In this document: piece by piece, positions 50,556-64,000 of the stretch | Position numbering within the stretch: position 1 is the first letter of the stretch | Layout of the letters: the number at the start of each line of letters is the position of its first letter | Assembly: GCA_038502055.1 (NCBI GenBank) | Contig: JAXRKN010000033.1 | Coordinates: 1,674,001 to 1,738,000 of the forward strand | Length of the DNA: 64,000 nt | Source of the DNA: Tanytarsus gracilentus | Lineage: Eukaryota; Arthropoda; Insecta; Diptera; Chironomidae | Direction of reading: 5' to 3' | Notes under the pieces: model-generated | Told to the model about the DNA's origin: nothing | Seen by the model: only the letters and a program-made list of their open reading frames with translations | Databases searched by the model: none | Program-made: the position numbers and the translations under genes

Positions 50556-51350
50556 AACTAGAAAATTCATTTTATATTATTTTAATTTTTTTTATTGCCA
50601 AGTTCGAACAAAAAAAGAACACGAGAGAGAGAGAAGAAAATATAATTAAAATAACACAAAAAACTGAATAGCAGCGAAGCAAAAATTATTTCATTATATT
50701 AATTATTGATTTAGCATTTAAAAAGATATTTTTTTGCGCTATATCGACAGTATATATAAAATTTACACACGAATACAATTAAAATGAGATTTAGAGTTAT
50801 TTTTTTTAGAGAAACACAAATTGAAATTGACGTTAAGAGAAAATTTTTAAAATAATTATGTTCGTTGTTGGTGAGATATGAGAAATTAGCTATCTCAAAA
50901 ATCTCTCGAATTGCAATAAATATTTAATAGTTCCCTTAAAATAAAATCTAGAGACCTAAAATTCTCACCAACACAAATTTTAGTTTTTAAAAATATTTAA
51001 CGATTTTTTTAAGCTAATTTCTAATTTCTTCCAAAATCGCGCTCTGATCAAAAAAACTGTCTTTCCTAGTTTTTATAAAAACAAAAGTAAGAAAAAGCGC
51101 TTCTATAATTAACAGAGACATAAATATTAGTATGGAAGATCTTATAATTATTGAGAACATGTTAATTTTAGGCTGAGTAATAAACGAAGAAAAAAATCAT
51201 TTAAGTTATAAGTTAGATGTTACACCCAATATTCCTATCTATATATACACACACCAACCATGCAAACAAAAAAAAAATCTTTAAAAATTTATTAATAAAA
51301 GAGACGATTATAGTAAAAATAAACTGATAAAAATATCGATAAGAGTTTTT
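50556..51350 (+). other. jigr1 3' UTR with candidate poly(A) signals
   Basis: AT-rich sequence after the jigr1 stop with AATAAA hexamers at 50915-50920, 51294-51299 and 51318-51323. A miR-92 seed match (TGCAATA) lies at 50912-50918, overlapping the first hexamer. A longer UTR is possible. Confidence 0.5.
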
Positions 51351-54300
51351 TTTATTAGAACGTTTATCAATTTTTCATTTTTTTCGTGCACACTCGACGT
51401 ATATTTATAACTTAAACATACACCCATGCAATGAATTTGAATTTTAAACATTTTCTACATCTAAGTTTTCAATTATAAAAATATTTTCTTAATTAAATAT
51501 TTTTTCGTCTTTCTCTTTCGACTCTCTGTTATTTTACATTGCAGTTCAATATAATGTGTATAAGATATATAGCTGCATGTATGTTGGGGAGTTTCCTGTG
51601 AATGTGGTCGTGATGAATAATTACATTATTATATTATTTCATACACATATTGGAGCGCTTAAGTGCCTTTTCGTTCTTTATGTAAAGATTTTAAAAACGA
51701 AAAAAAGAAAAAACTAAGATATTTGAGGAAAAAATATTGAACTCAGAGCTCTAAGGTTAAAATATAGTGAATGAATGAATTTGAGATTTTTTAAGGCGGG
51801 GAAGCGATGTTTGTAGTCAGAGATAAAAATTTCACGTGTTGCAAAATTTGTTTTTCAAAGATTATTTCACGATCGCTGTAAACCACGTGTCGCTAGAAAA
51901 ATTCAAATATTAACGGTTTCCTCAAGTGTGACTTAAACTCTCAAGATGAATCTTGTAAGTGAAAAAATAGAAATTAAATTCAATTTTCTTCTTTCGTAAC
52001 ATAATCCATAACTGTGTACATCATAAATTTATTTAAGCTGAATCCACGAAGGGAAGAAAGTACTAAAAAATTATAACCAATACATCATCATCAGCCGCAT
52101 TTTGAATGAAATATTTTTGTTACTCAAATAGAAGTTAAAATTATGATATTCTTCATAAATTTTTCTCTCTTCTTGCCTTTTCTATTCTATTCATATTTTA
52201 CACTAAGAAAATCTTGTAAGAGGCCCCGAATAATAATAACAGCAAAAGACGACGACGACAAAGTTGCTGTATACACTTTTTTCATACTTTTAAATAATCG
52301 CTCTTTTCTGTTTTTTATTTTTTCGTTCGTACTTTTTTATAATGTCGATGTCTTACATTGATTTAAATTCTCTGTGTTCTGTCTATACAATGTAAAACAT
52401 TTTAAAATCCAATTCTGCAACTTTTCTCTACTTATTCATACTAAATTATATTTTTTCTCATTCGTTTATGACGACTCAACGGCAAAAAGTCGTATGGCTC
52501 TTTTAAAATCATGAATGACGACGAAGAAATGCGAAAAGGCAACAACCCGAATGTGATTATCATCAAAAAAGTGCTTTCGGTGTGTGCGAATTTTTAGTTT
52601 TTCGCATTTTTTATTAATTTAATGTAAGAAGTCATAAAATTTTTGTCCAAAATGCCACCATGCGCTTGTGTGAGTAAAGTCTTTAAATTAATTTTAATAA
52701 AATCTTTATTTACTCTTTCGCACATTTTGCCAATCGAATCGCGTATACATGCGGTGTATGAGAGTCAGTGTTCGTATAAGGAATTTCTCTTTTCAATTGA
52801 TTTATGACGGATTGAAATGGGTTGAGTTCAATAAAAGTTGACATTCAAAACGTCTAAAAAAGCTATTTTAAAAATGTCAAAAAGTTGAAAAAATTCCAAA
52901 AGCTTTTGAAAGCTCAAATTTTGACTCGTTCAATTTTCACTCAGAACTGCTCAACTCAAGAATGAAAAAACAAATAGTTTTAGTTTAGTTTTTCTGGAAT
53001 TGAACGAAAAAGAAAAATTCATATTTTAAATTTGTATTAGTCTAACATTCTCCATAGAGAGTTATTATTGAAGAAGTTAATATAAAATAGAATCGGGCTG
53101 TTATATACTCCTCTAAACAGTTCTCTCTCTCACTCTCGCTTCACCTCGATATTCGCATTCTCATAAATTTTTTGAGAGAGAGAGCGGCTGAAGATTAAAT
53201 GTTAAAGATTGCTCTAAAAACGATTTTAAAATATGAATTAGATATTTCACACATACACTCACTCTCTCACTTTCTTTCGACAGGAAATTTATTTTTCATT
53301 CAAACATGATGATATCTCGCAAACAGCGCCCTAGAACATCTCAAACAAGATGATACGAACTAATCAATATTTTACGCTTTTGAATTATTCATCAATATAA
53401 ATTTAAAATTCTTAGTTTATATTGTTTGTGTTCTCGTTCGTTCACTGTATATACAAATTTAACTTCAGTTCCCTCCCAAAAAAATGCCTACAATTAAAAT
53501 TAATTCTATCTGCCTTCTCTTTTTTTCTTTACGAGAACCACTCCAGTTATTGTCTGTTAGTGTTTAGTAAATTATTTTCGTGTGGAATTAAAATAGAGGA
53601 AATAAAAATGGATTGAGGTTAGGTGCTTGCGGAGGTTGAAAGCACTCAAATAAACTTTAACGGGTTTTTACATTTCAAATTTTAACGGTTGTATATTATT
53701 CAGATTTCAAGGGTTTTATAAAATTCAAATATTTATAAAATTTTAAATTTCTTTAAAAAAAATTTATGTACAAATTCATAAAATTTCCGAAACATTAAAA
53801 CGAAACTTTTCCCTTAAAAAATTTTCATTGCCATATTTCTGCTTAAAAACAAAAACCATTAATTTTAATGGTATATTTTATATAGCAACCGTTCTCGCTC
53901 TCCCTCCCTTTCGTTTAATGACATAGTTAAATTTTTTTGGAGCATAAAATTCGAAATATATTTTTTCAATTAAAATGTCCCCGGGATTCGACGCATGATT
54001 CATAGTCAAATATTTAATCATTTATGAATAGTTTAAACAGAATTTTTTCAATGTTTGAACATTCGCTTATCTCGAAGCTCGACTTTTCTTTCCTTATTTG
54101 ATAAGCGAAGATTTTTTAGACCTTTTTTCTTACCTGTCGTCTCTAAGACTACAGTCAAAGAACTTTTGTATCATTTTTTGGGACATTGAAATATCTTTTT
54201 CGAGAAAATTAAACTCAAATGGTGATGCCAGACTTGAATTATTGATTTTTCATAAAAATATTTTTATTATTTTATGCGGAGAGCACCCTGAAAAGCTTTT

Positions 54301-57300
54301 TCGAAACTTTTATGTTTGATTTTTTGAGGGGTGGTTTATGGAAATGTGCGATGCGAGAGCAAAACTGGGCATGCAGAGATATATTTACGTATAAAACTTT
54401 CTGAATATCTCGGAACAACTTAATCCCTTTCTCATAACAATTAAAATTTATCTTGCACAAGAGAAACGCATGCTCGTGAACTTTTCACTCGATTATATTG
54501 ACATAAAATTATGGTTTTGTTTGTGGTTGACAGAAAAATTAAATTAATATGAAAATATAGATTGAATAAGGAAAAATCATGTTGAGAAATTTTAAATATT
54601 CATAAAAATATTTTTATCATAACTTCCCATAATTGACACATTTCCTCTTTAATTGCATCAACAAAGCGAACCACCATCGCCGTAGGTGCTGAGATGTTAT
54701 TTAATTCACCATGTCATAATATTTCAATATCGATATGCAGCTCTCCACACACATGGACATCTGAAGGGGCATGCGATGCCGAGATGCCGGTGGCGCAATT
54801 TTTTATTGCATAAAAATGAAAAATATTTCCATAGTCGAAGAGAGTGAGGAAGAAGAAAAGAGCACCAACAATGAACTTTTATTATTTCTCTCCATTTACA
54901 CCTCGCGGGAATTGAGCGAGTGAGAAAAATGCAACTAAAGGAAATGGCAAAATGTTCTAATGGTGCAATCCATGAGTTATAGGTGCACGATTGACTCGTG
55001 TGAACTCTCCGTGAAATGTGGCGGAAAATTTATTGATTAGACTCAAATGTACACACACTCACATATGTTCGCAATGCAATGCGCGATTTGCATTTAACTA
55101 TGTTCTAATTTCCTTTCTTCTCTCAATACGTCGAACTCGGCTGATTTATCTCGGGCGGTGAAAAAATAATTATTTTTGCTAGGTTTTGATCAACAAATCC
55201 ATAAATCTTTGCGATTTACCCATAGATGGATATCATTAAGAGCATAAGGATTTTAATCTGTTCTGTTTTTCTTTCCTTCTTCTTTTTTTTTGCTCCATCA
55301 CTAATCAGCTTCTGATTCTGCGAAGGCTACTGGACTCGCCGTTTACTGTTCATTCTCGGAATGATATGCAGGTAAAATGTGCGATGTCTTAAAACATTAT
55401 GTGGTTGCGTTTTTGTGATCTTTGATGTGTGACTCGGGAAGAAAGTTTTATATTGTTATGACTTTATTCAAAAATTAACTTTTTTTCTGGACTTATTAGA
55501 ATATTTAAAAATCCTTCCTTAATAATCCATCAAATCGCACTCTAGCACTATGGTGTATCAAGTTCAATGTCAACAACGTGCATCGACGCTCTTGATTTAC
55601 GACTGCCATGTCTCGAGTGCGTGTGTGCAATATGCATCCATGCATGCTCAATCTCATTCGTTCGCTTAAGCGACAATTTCCGCGCCATACAATAAGAGCC
55701 AATAAGTTCCACATCTAACGGTTAATTTTTCGCGATTTCTTTTCTTAATTCTTTTATTTTTCCCTTTATCTCACATTTTTTTCATGTCGGCTGCCTGCGA
55801 TGTTTGTTGTTGTATGGCATCATTGATTTTTCCATATCTCTCTCAGCTCCGATGAAAAAGAGTGCCTTATGCACATTCTCACTATCTATCTCTAATGAAC
55901 CTTTTGTGTCAGAGACGCGACTGAAACAAACAGCGGAGGAAAGAGGAGAAATTGGAATTGTGCAGCGAACTCCTACAGTCAAAGCGCGAAAAAAAGAAGC
56001 AAGAGAGACATTTTTATAACGGTTATTGTTAATTGTTAAGATGAGACAGAAATCGTGTGTTGTATTGCAGAGTTTTGCAATTTATATTTTTAAAAGCTGC
56101 AAAACGACAGAATTGTGCTGATGGTAAAATAATTAATATTACAAATATTTGCACTTCATACACTCCAGCGTATTATTATTTGACGTGAAGCAGTGAAATG
56201 AAGAAATTGATTTTTCATTTTGACATTCGACGGACGTTAAATGATTTTAATCAGGAAAAAGAGTTTAATTGTGAATTTTTCTGAATATTCATGAGAAGAT
56301 TATTGAAATACTCCATGGAGTTGACGAAGAGTAAAAATAAGGTTTTTAGTGAGAGGTTGGAAAATTTAGTGCAGAAATTGTCGAGTCAAAGATTGATCAT
56401 TTTCAAAAGTTCAATAAACCTAAATTTTAATTTCAGATTGTCACAGTTTCATTTTCCATTTTGTTTGAATTTGTTGATGTTCCACTTTCTATTGTGTTAT
56501 TTATTAAATATTTAAATTTAAATTTTGTCATGTTTATGACCGAGAGATGCCTCAACTGAAGAGGAGACAGTTGAAAACATAAGAGAGACAGAAAAATTAC
56601 CTTTTTAAAGTTGCGCTCAATTAATAATGTCGTTATGTCGCAATTTTTATTCTCTTTTAACGATTTACGCTGTGTGCAAAAAAAAATAAAAGTCTTCAGT
56701 GCGAGCACCCGCCGATGTGAAAAAAGAACATTTTAGGTGTGAGATGAGAAACAAAAGGAGATGATGGTGATAAAATCTCGCTCACAATTGCTCAGCTATT
56801 CACTAAAGCTTTCAACGGTTCTGCCTGATTATCATCGGCGCGGAGAGTCCGAAAGTGTGTAAAAGAATGTTTACGTTTATAAAGTAAAATACATGTCTGC
56901 CTCAATCAATAACATTCGTTCTATTAAAATTATCGTGATTGAAGTGAAAAAATATGATGCTGTGTATGGACTGTCGATAGATTGATAAGCGCACTCTTCA
57001 ATTTTCGATATTTTCCAGCAATCTTGCGGTCGATGATGATCATTATCGATATCATTGAATGACTTTGCCACTGGCCATATAATTGAGAATTCATAATTTT
57101 AACGAGCAATTTCTTTTGAACGGTGTTCATTAATAACACATAAGTCATGACTTCGACGAGAGAATATGTTTGTTGTGTTCTCCATGTGGCTCTTGAAAAG
57201 TGCAACATAAGGTTGGAAATAATTTATGGCTTTTCTTTATAAAATAATAAATATTTTAATTTTTTAGATTTCGCTAAATTAAATCAAAAAAATTGAAGTG

Positions 57301-60300
57301 GTTTTCAAGTGTCCCAACCCTCATAACACATAAATTCTTTAATCTTTCAGGCGATTCTTCGAAAGCCTATTTCAATTTTTCATTGAATATCGCTTTAATG
57401 AGTCATCATGTCAGTAATAGACAGCAATATATATTTTTTACCTTTAAGGTTAAGTGTTGAAAATGAAAGAAAATAATTAGTCATGTTCATGTGAATTTCT
57501 CTCATAGGAAATTCCAAAGCACCTCTTGGAAATGTGGGTGTGTATGGCAATTAATAAATGCAATCGATAATTACGAAAGACATAAACTGTCATAATATGA
57601 AATGGAAATAATTTGCATTTCTTCTTCTGCTGCACGACCGCGGGAACATTGTTGCAACAATATTATTATTGACTCGTAATTTGATTGAGAATTTTATGCC
57701 TTTATCCATGCCACAACACACCACCTGACAACGATCATATCCGAGTATTGTCGATTTTAATCAACAAACTACATTTTAATAGATGTAATCGTCCAGGCAA
57801 ATGATAAATGATCGCAGTGAGCCATGCACATATGGGTGGACAAAAGCAATAATTTTGAGATCAGGAAGTGGAGCACAAGATTTTATTTAATTCATCTAAA
57901 ATTTTCGTTCTTAACTTTTAAGTTAAAAAATAATTAAAATTTAAGTGTCCATCGCTTCCAAAAATGATTTCTCAAAGTCACGGCTAATTTTTTCGGACTG
58001 CAATCACTAAAAATAGGCATAGTGTATTAGCGACTCAGTCATTCCACATCAATGATCGACTAATCCTAACCGATAGAATTTCTTGACAAAAAAATTGTTA
58101 AATTAAGCGCAAAATTACGGTGAAACTCATCGGACGACAATTTTTCGTGATCAATTCTTAGAATTTTTCGGTCAATGAGCTTGATCGAGACTGACAGAAG
58201 CAAGAAGTGATTGTCGTGGAGGTCACAAAGAAGAGTGGAAAAAAGTCGCGGAATTACGCGGAAGTTTTCGAATCACGATATCAGTCGTGCGCTTTTAACT
58301 GTTCTTTTTTAAAGAGCACATCTGAAATCTCGCTGAGATTTATGGCGAGATGTTTATTGAAATCGAGCAATTAAGAATTAAGAGGTGAATTTACCCACGC
58401 AGAGAGCAATTAATTGCATGACAACTTTATTTAGTCAATTTCTGGAAATGAGAGAGTAAAAGAGTTTCATGACAGGCATGTAATAAAGAATTATTTTATG
58501 AGAGGGATACAAAATGCTTTCATATGGTTGAATTTTATTGCCTTAAAGGTATGAAATATGATTTCGAATAAATTAGTAAGAAGTTTTGTTATTTCATTAA
58601 AAATACATTTTTGAAAAATAAAATTTCAAATTTCATAAAGAGGTTCGAATCCTAAATTTTAAATAAGTATTTCAGTCGAGTTTTTTTTGGAAGCATCACT
58701 TAATATTTAATTAAAAGTTTGCACTTGACCCATGCGAAAAGTTCTCAAAAACTTTTTTTTGTTCCAGTCGATGGAGAATTTCCCAAAAAACATCGCATGC
58801 ATGTTTTATGTTCCAAAATTGAGATTGATGCAATTTGATATGGTCTCATGCACCTCTTTTTTGTGCAAACAGAAAAGCCATCGAGGCGGAAAGAAATTTT
58901 TGCGAACGGAAATACCTTTCTTTATATATTTTTTCGGGAATTATCATGACCATAAATTTATACATGCTGTATCTCGTTATGCAACAGCGAATTAAGTTCA
59001 TTGCTGCACTTCCTCACCATTAGCGTTAATGCCATTGCATTATTCAATTTAATTAAGAGATTTTCTTGATATAATTGTAACGTAATCCGTTCCGATATCT
59101 TTAGATTATTGTCCAAGTAGTGCCTCCTGCATCTCTTGTCTTTTTTCAAGGACTAGACACTACTTTAGTAACCTTTTATATTAAATTAAATTTATGAATA
59201 AAATTAATTAATTTTAAACAAGATAAAGTTGTAAATCAACCAATTCCACTCCTTTTCAATTCATGGTAATTTGTTTATCTATGCCACATACATCGCGCAC
59301 AAACGATCCGCATGCTGAGCTGATTAATATTACGCATTCATACTCACAATCTCATGTACATGGGAAAAGTATCCTCATTTAGATAATGTCCCGTCGAATG
59401 GTAGGTAAATTTACATTATCTTCAACTATATGAGGCCACCGCGTGCCACGCCATTTAATCTTGAGCACGATTATGATGACGACGACGACTGAAGAGCGAC
59501 GCAATTGTAATCGCACACACTAAGTGAATGCAGCGCTCTGTATATATGCCGATTAATCAAATACCCAGCCATTTGCGAGGATGCAAAAGAAAGGCGGTCG
59601 GGCGACCATTTATCAACTTTTATGAGCTGTTTATGTCTTTTAGTATTTATCGATTATTAAATAATTATGATTGCTGTTCGAGCTTCATTTGCAATTTTTC
59701 ATCGAGCGATTTAAGGAGGAATAAAATGAATTAATATTACTCGGTGTCGATGGATGAGAGTGCGATAAAGTTAGTTCAAATTTAACTAATAAATTTGATT
59801 AAATAAATTTTAAGATGTAACAGCATAATTTTAAAAAATAATAAAACCCAAATTTTCAAGTTTAACTAACGCTATTAATTTTCAGATTTCAAAAAGTTCA
59901 CTGACACTTTTTCCCCCTCGGAAAAAAACTTTTCATCTGCACTCGATCGCCAAATTTTTCAACCGCACTCTACTATGTAATAAATGTTGATGGAACCATG
60001 AAAATTTATGAGTTATTGCTCCACAGTCATCCATCCAGTCATTCTTCCAAATGGCCCAACCAACCAGCATTAAAAATTAAATTACTCTTCTTCACCTCGC
60101 TGTGCAAAGGAAGACAGCATATGAAGCATTCCAGAGCACGAAAGTTCCTTCGCTTTAATTCTCTCGTTTTTTCACCCGTTACCAAAAAAAGCCAGGTACA
60201 AGAAAATGTGGTTTGCACTCATATTTACACGCCATTCAGCATTCCGCAAACAAACTGTTTCAATGACTCCGCAAGATTACAAATTCGCCCACTGTCGCGC

Positions 60301-63300
60301 AGCACATTTGATGACAATGTCAAGTTATGGGCTCGAAAAAATAAAAATGTGGCATTTATCGCTGCATGTCTGAAGAGTTAAATTTACAATGAGTAATTTT
60401 TTTTAATAAAAAAATCGATTAAAACTATAAGCGCTAAAATCCGATCTATACTTCACAAGCGCATGTGCATAGTATTATGATAAATTAAAATTTGAGGAAA
60501 CTTTTTTAAGATAAGCATATAAGTGTTACAACATGTAACAGATCAAGTATTTGATTATAGCTAATTTGGGAAAGCATAATTAAATTAGTAATTTTTTTCT
60601 AAGCCGACAGAAAGAATTCAAGTTCTTCGTTGGCTTAAAAAATATTCACCTGAAAATAATTTTTGAACGATAAAATTGCGCTTAAATTCTTCGTCTCATC
60701 ATTTTATTCTCCTGTAACTTACACACTGCCAGGCTATGTTAACGAACCCATTGAATCTCTCTCGCTTCTCATTTTCAATTCGTGCGTAACAATCAAAGAC
60801 ACAAATCAGTAACCCACAATTCATTTTTGGCGTATCCACACTCATAATGTGGAAGCAGCAACTGCTGCAGAAAAAGAAACCTGTTGGCATTTTCATAGAT
60901 AGCACGCAGTCGAGTAAGTAACTTCAATGAAGCATGACAAAAGTCAGTTAAAATGTTGCAAGGCATACTTTATGCCGCGAGAAATTTAACGATTGCCGCA
61001 AATGATGATGCATTCGACACCTTTTATATCTCTCCTCACAATTGAATGATGCACTCGAGAGAATTATGGACAATTAACGCATGCAAATAACTTCATATGA
61101 GATGAGTGCGATAGGTTTTAAGGAAGAGAAGTGAGGATCACTAAAGAAAAAAGTTTATACAAAGAGAACTTATTGTGCGCACATCTTTCTTCGTCAAGAT
61201 CGTTTCATTTAGCGGTAAATACGGTTGACCTTTTACTTTGCCATGCTCTCTTCTCTTCGTACATATATATGAGATGTTTAATAGACCCATAAAAAGAATT
61301 CAACATATATGTTATAGTGATGGCATAAAAAAAGAGCAAGAAGAAGATGACAGAATAGCATCGTGTCATGCTAGATGTGGAACACAGTTGAATTCTCTTC
61401 TTTCTCTTCTTCACCCTTCATTCGGTATGAAAATTATTCTCTTCTAATTGAAATCAATTCATTTAAATCAAAGTGACTTGGAAGGGTTTGGAAGCTAGAT
61501 CAAAATTGTTTTAATTTAAACGCCATCTAGTATGAATCAAGTGTCTCCTCCTTAATACTTTATTCAACTATCCCACGTAAAAATAAAGCGAGCGAATGAG
61601 ATTGATAAGAAATTAAGAGAAAATAAATTTAGAGGAAAAAATCCAATTTCAAAGCATTAATCACGATCACTCATCGAGTATGAAGGCTTTTTTTCTTTCT
61701 CTCTTCATGGTAACGGTTTTCAATAAATTCAAAGATCTTCTAGCGAATGAGAATTGAATGTGTGGCACATTAATTGAAAAAATGGTGATAATTTGACAAA
61801 CAAAAAAGATTCTCAACATTAACGGTAGAATAGAGAGGAAGCGAAGGTGTTAACGATGCAGTGCATCAAGTAGCTGAAATGCGATAATGACATGAGAGAG
61901 TCAGCTCCTCACTTACCTCGTGCACATTCATTCAGCTTCCACTCGCCTTTTTCTTTTGCATAAAGAAGAAATTAATTTCGCAAAGATTCATTGGAATTCA
62001 GGCATTCTGGAGCTGAAGGCTATAGAAAATCTTTCTGTCTAGGAAAAGTCGTTAAATTATGAGCGCTCGCGAGTATTTGTGGAACACACAAAAGGGAATG
62101 GGTTACGGTAAAAAATATATAAAAATCTGGATGAATTGCAGAAAAAAAACCGAGTAATAGGAAATTGCTTTAGAGCTGCATGCGCCAATATGTTATTGGG
62201 ATGAAGAATGTATAATTTATGTTTTTATGTGATGAAATCGTGACCATTAAAATTACCTCAGGAAGAGGTGCACGTTAAATGTTAAAGATGCATTTAATGA
62301 TTTTTGGTTAAATTATTTTTAGTTGCAAAACTCAAAACTTTTTTAAAAAAATTAAATTTGCAAAAAAGTTAAAGTTCAAATTTTTAATTTTTCTAAGCAT
62401 GCTTAAGCACTTAAATTTATTGATTAATTTTTTAATAATTTCCCTTCCTGCTTCTGTGTAGTTCTTACGATCATTAATGAAGATGTTAATATCTACTCGA
62501 TGGAAATTGAAATAGACAGTCGTTGCATAAATTAATTACTGCATCAAACAGCGGTTGGTCTCTCGCCGCGATGATGTCGCAATTTTTCCTCTTCACATTC
62601 AGCGACATTCTTGAAATTGTCTTAAGCGTTGCATAAATTGCAAAAAAAGCGGACGGCGGCCACAGAGAGCGAATGATCTAGGAAGAGAAGTAGAGCAGCA
62701 CTGCAACAATGAAATCATCAAAGTGAATGACAGCACTCATGACACATTATCGAGTCATTTCGGACAAATTATCTTGTCCATCAGAGTGAAGTGAAGCACA
62801 CACACGCGGTGCAGCCGCGACTTGTCGTGTGTATGAATATTTTTGTATCACATGAAGAAATGCACGTGGATCTATCAAGCTGAGCAAGTGATTGTCATTT
62901 AATTGACAGATATGAGCGATAATTACATGAGCTAGAGCTTATTGATTCATGTCGCATTACGAGCTGGATGATTCAGATATGCGGTGTGAAAAAAAATGTA
63001 AATTGACTTTTAAGAAAAAATTTCAAACGGATTTTAAATATTTAAATTTTCCTGGATATTTCTCTAATTGATCACCGGAAGCCTCACAGTTGCATCAGAT
63101 ATTCTGCTGATAAAAATTAGTCGAATAAAAGCTCCAACAACGACTGCACGAAATGCTGAATACCTCATCGATAAGTTGCAAAAGTAATTCACGTTTTCTC
63201 AGCATGCAAGAAAGAAGTTTTTATTTTATTTACATTTTTCGTTATCAAAAACATTGAATCGAAATTTCAATTGAGCGAGTCAATTTATAGAATTTTTCAC

Positions 63301-64000
63301 ACAGAGGCCAATGGGTATAGAAACAGTTACATTCAATTTCTCGCTTCTTACTTTTTTTTGTATACGAAAACAGAGATTTCGATGCTCACGTTCCATCTCT
63401 CATTTGGACATATTCTCGCAAGAAGCTTAATTTCTTCGAATAAAAAAAGTTTTTAATAAATTAGGCACCATTCATGGGGTGTGCAACTCAAACTTTTAAA
63501 TATTTTTAATTTTATTAAAGATTTAATTAATTAATGAAAATCTGAAAAAGCTGTTAAAATTTTTTTGAATTGAGTTTAAAACCCCTCACAAAAGCTTTCT
63601 CATTACTCTTTAATAATGACGCAAGAAGAAAATCAATTGTAAAATTCTCCAAATAAATCCGCTGTTGCTAATAATTGAACAGAGGAACGCCTCATAGTTA
63701 ATGCAGATTAATTAATGTAATTGAAGAGGTTAAATATTTTTTTCGAACATGGATTACATTAATGGCTCGTGTGCCACATGGACCCGTCGTGAAAGAGGCG
63801 ATTACCAACTAATTCTAATTATTACTCTTAATTAAAAGTAATAATCGTAAGCTCGTGGACCAAATGTTTAATCACGAAAATGCATATGTCACGTTCTTGA
63901 TTAATACTTTTTTTTATATTACGGTTTTTTACATTCTTTCTCATTTTCTCTCGCTTTACACATCTTGTCGCCGTCTCTCTTACTTTTTTGCTGCCATCAC
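51351..64000. other. Gene-poor stretch downstream of jigr1
   Basis: About 12.6 kb with no recognised protein gene on either strand. Open frames here (the longest about 127 codons at 59998-60381 on plus) show no domain or codon signature. Contains the orphan exon-like element at 55309-55371, a T-loop-like 11-mer (58642-58652) and strong minus-strand donor-like sites near 54130 and 61917. May include introns or regulatory DNA of a gene to the right. Confidence 0.45.
55309..55371 (+). other. Orphan exon-like element, one frame open
   Basis: A long pyrimidine tract and AATCAG acceptor precede, and CAG/GTAAAA follows, a 63-nt stretch that is more GC-rich than its surroundings. Only the frame starting at its first base is open, reading LLILRRLLDSPFTVHSRNDM and one Gln, 21 codons in phase 0 at both ends. 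I do not recognise the peptide and found no partner exons in the window. It could be an internal exon of a gene that extends past the right edge. Confidence 0.35.

Noticed and set aside
58717..58734. Third miR-92-like string (TTTGCACTTGACCC)
   Set aside because: Seed is altered (TTTGCAC), the CCCGG core is missing, and no complementary arm lies within 80 nt.
59998..60381. 127-codon plus-strand open frame
   Set aside because: Longest open frame in the right desert, but with biased Ser/Lys/His composition and no recognisable motif; no promoter or splice context.
1..64000. Transposons, viral insertions, CRISPR arrays, rRNA genes
   Set aside because: No transposase, reverse transcriptase or capsid-like frame, terminal inverted repeat pair, regular spacer array or rRNA segment was recognised on either strand.

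Overview
This is nuclear DNA of an insect, most likely a nematoceran fly. The window is AT-rich, with spliceosomal introns that are mostly 50-70 bp, and every recognised protein reads as a dipteran-type orthologue. The strongest pointers to Diptera are the mini spindles N-terminus and a jigr1-like MADF/BESS gene with a miR-92 cluster just upstream. SepSecS is present, so the lineage probably still makes selenocysteine. The species cannot be named from the window.

Region 1-12.8 kb is gene-dense. In order it holds: the N-terminal TOG part of mini spindles (msps, minus strand, running off the left edge); the Hsp90 co-chaperone p23 (minus); COX5A (plus), which shares a divergent promoter with p23; a kynurenine/glutamine aminotransferase (minus), convergent with COX5A; a stand-alone gene for only the C-terminal HAT-repeat part of Rrp5 (plus), divergent from the aminotransferase; METTL13 (plus); and SepSecS (plus). 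The last three lie head to tail with gaps of only about 130 bp. Each gene's exon joins were traced by hand and keep frame.

Region 12.8-48.6 kb is a gene desert with one recognisable protein gene, a six-exon AMPK-related Ser/Thr kinase on the minus strand (34.4-36.0 kb). The desert also contains two miR-92 family precursors on the plus strand (38.81-38.90 and 38.96-39.04 kb). They lie about 10 kb upstream of the first coding exon of the plus-strand MADF/BESS gene at 48.9-50.6 kb. In Drosophila, miR-92 genes are hosted by the MADF gene jigr1. I therefore read the plus-strand gene as jigr1, with a long 5' untranslated part (candidate non-coding exons near 28.1, 38.06, 42.4 and 48.6 kb) and the miRNAs in an intron. 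The kinase gene may then be nested antisense in a jigr1 intron.

Region 50.6-64 kb holds the jigr1 3' UTR and AT-rich sequence without a recognisable gene, apart from one convincing orphan exon-like element at 55.31-55.37 kb. I see no transposase, reverse transcriptase, CRISPR array, rRNA or tRNA gene.

The most useful observations are the miR-92 pair with its probable host gene, the split of Rrp5, a 10-nt coding micro-exon in METTL13, and a duplicated 53-bp element flanking a G-rich quadruplex-type insert at 43.0-43.2 kb.
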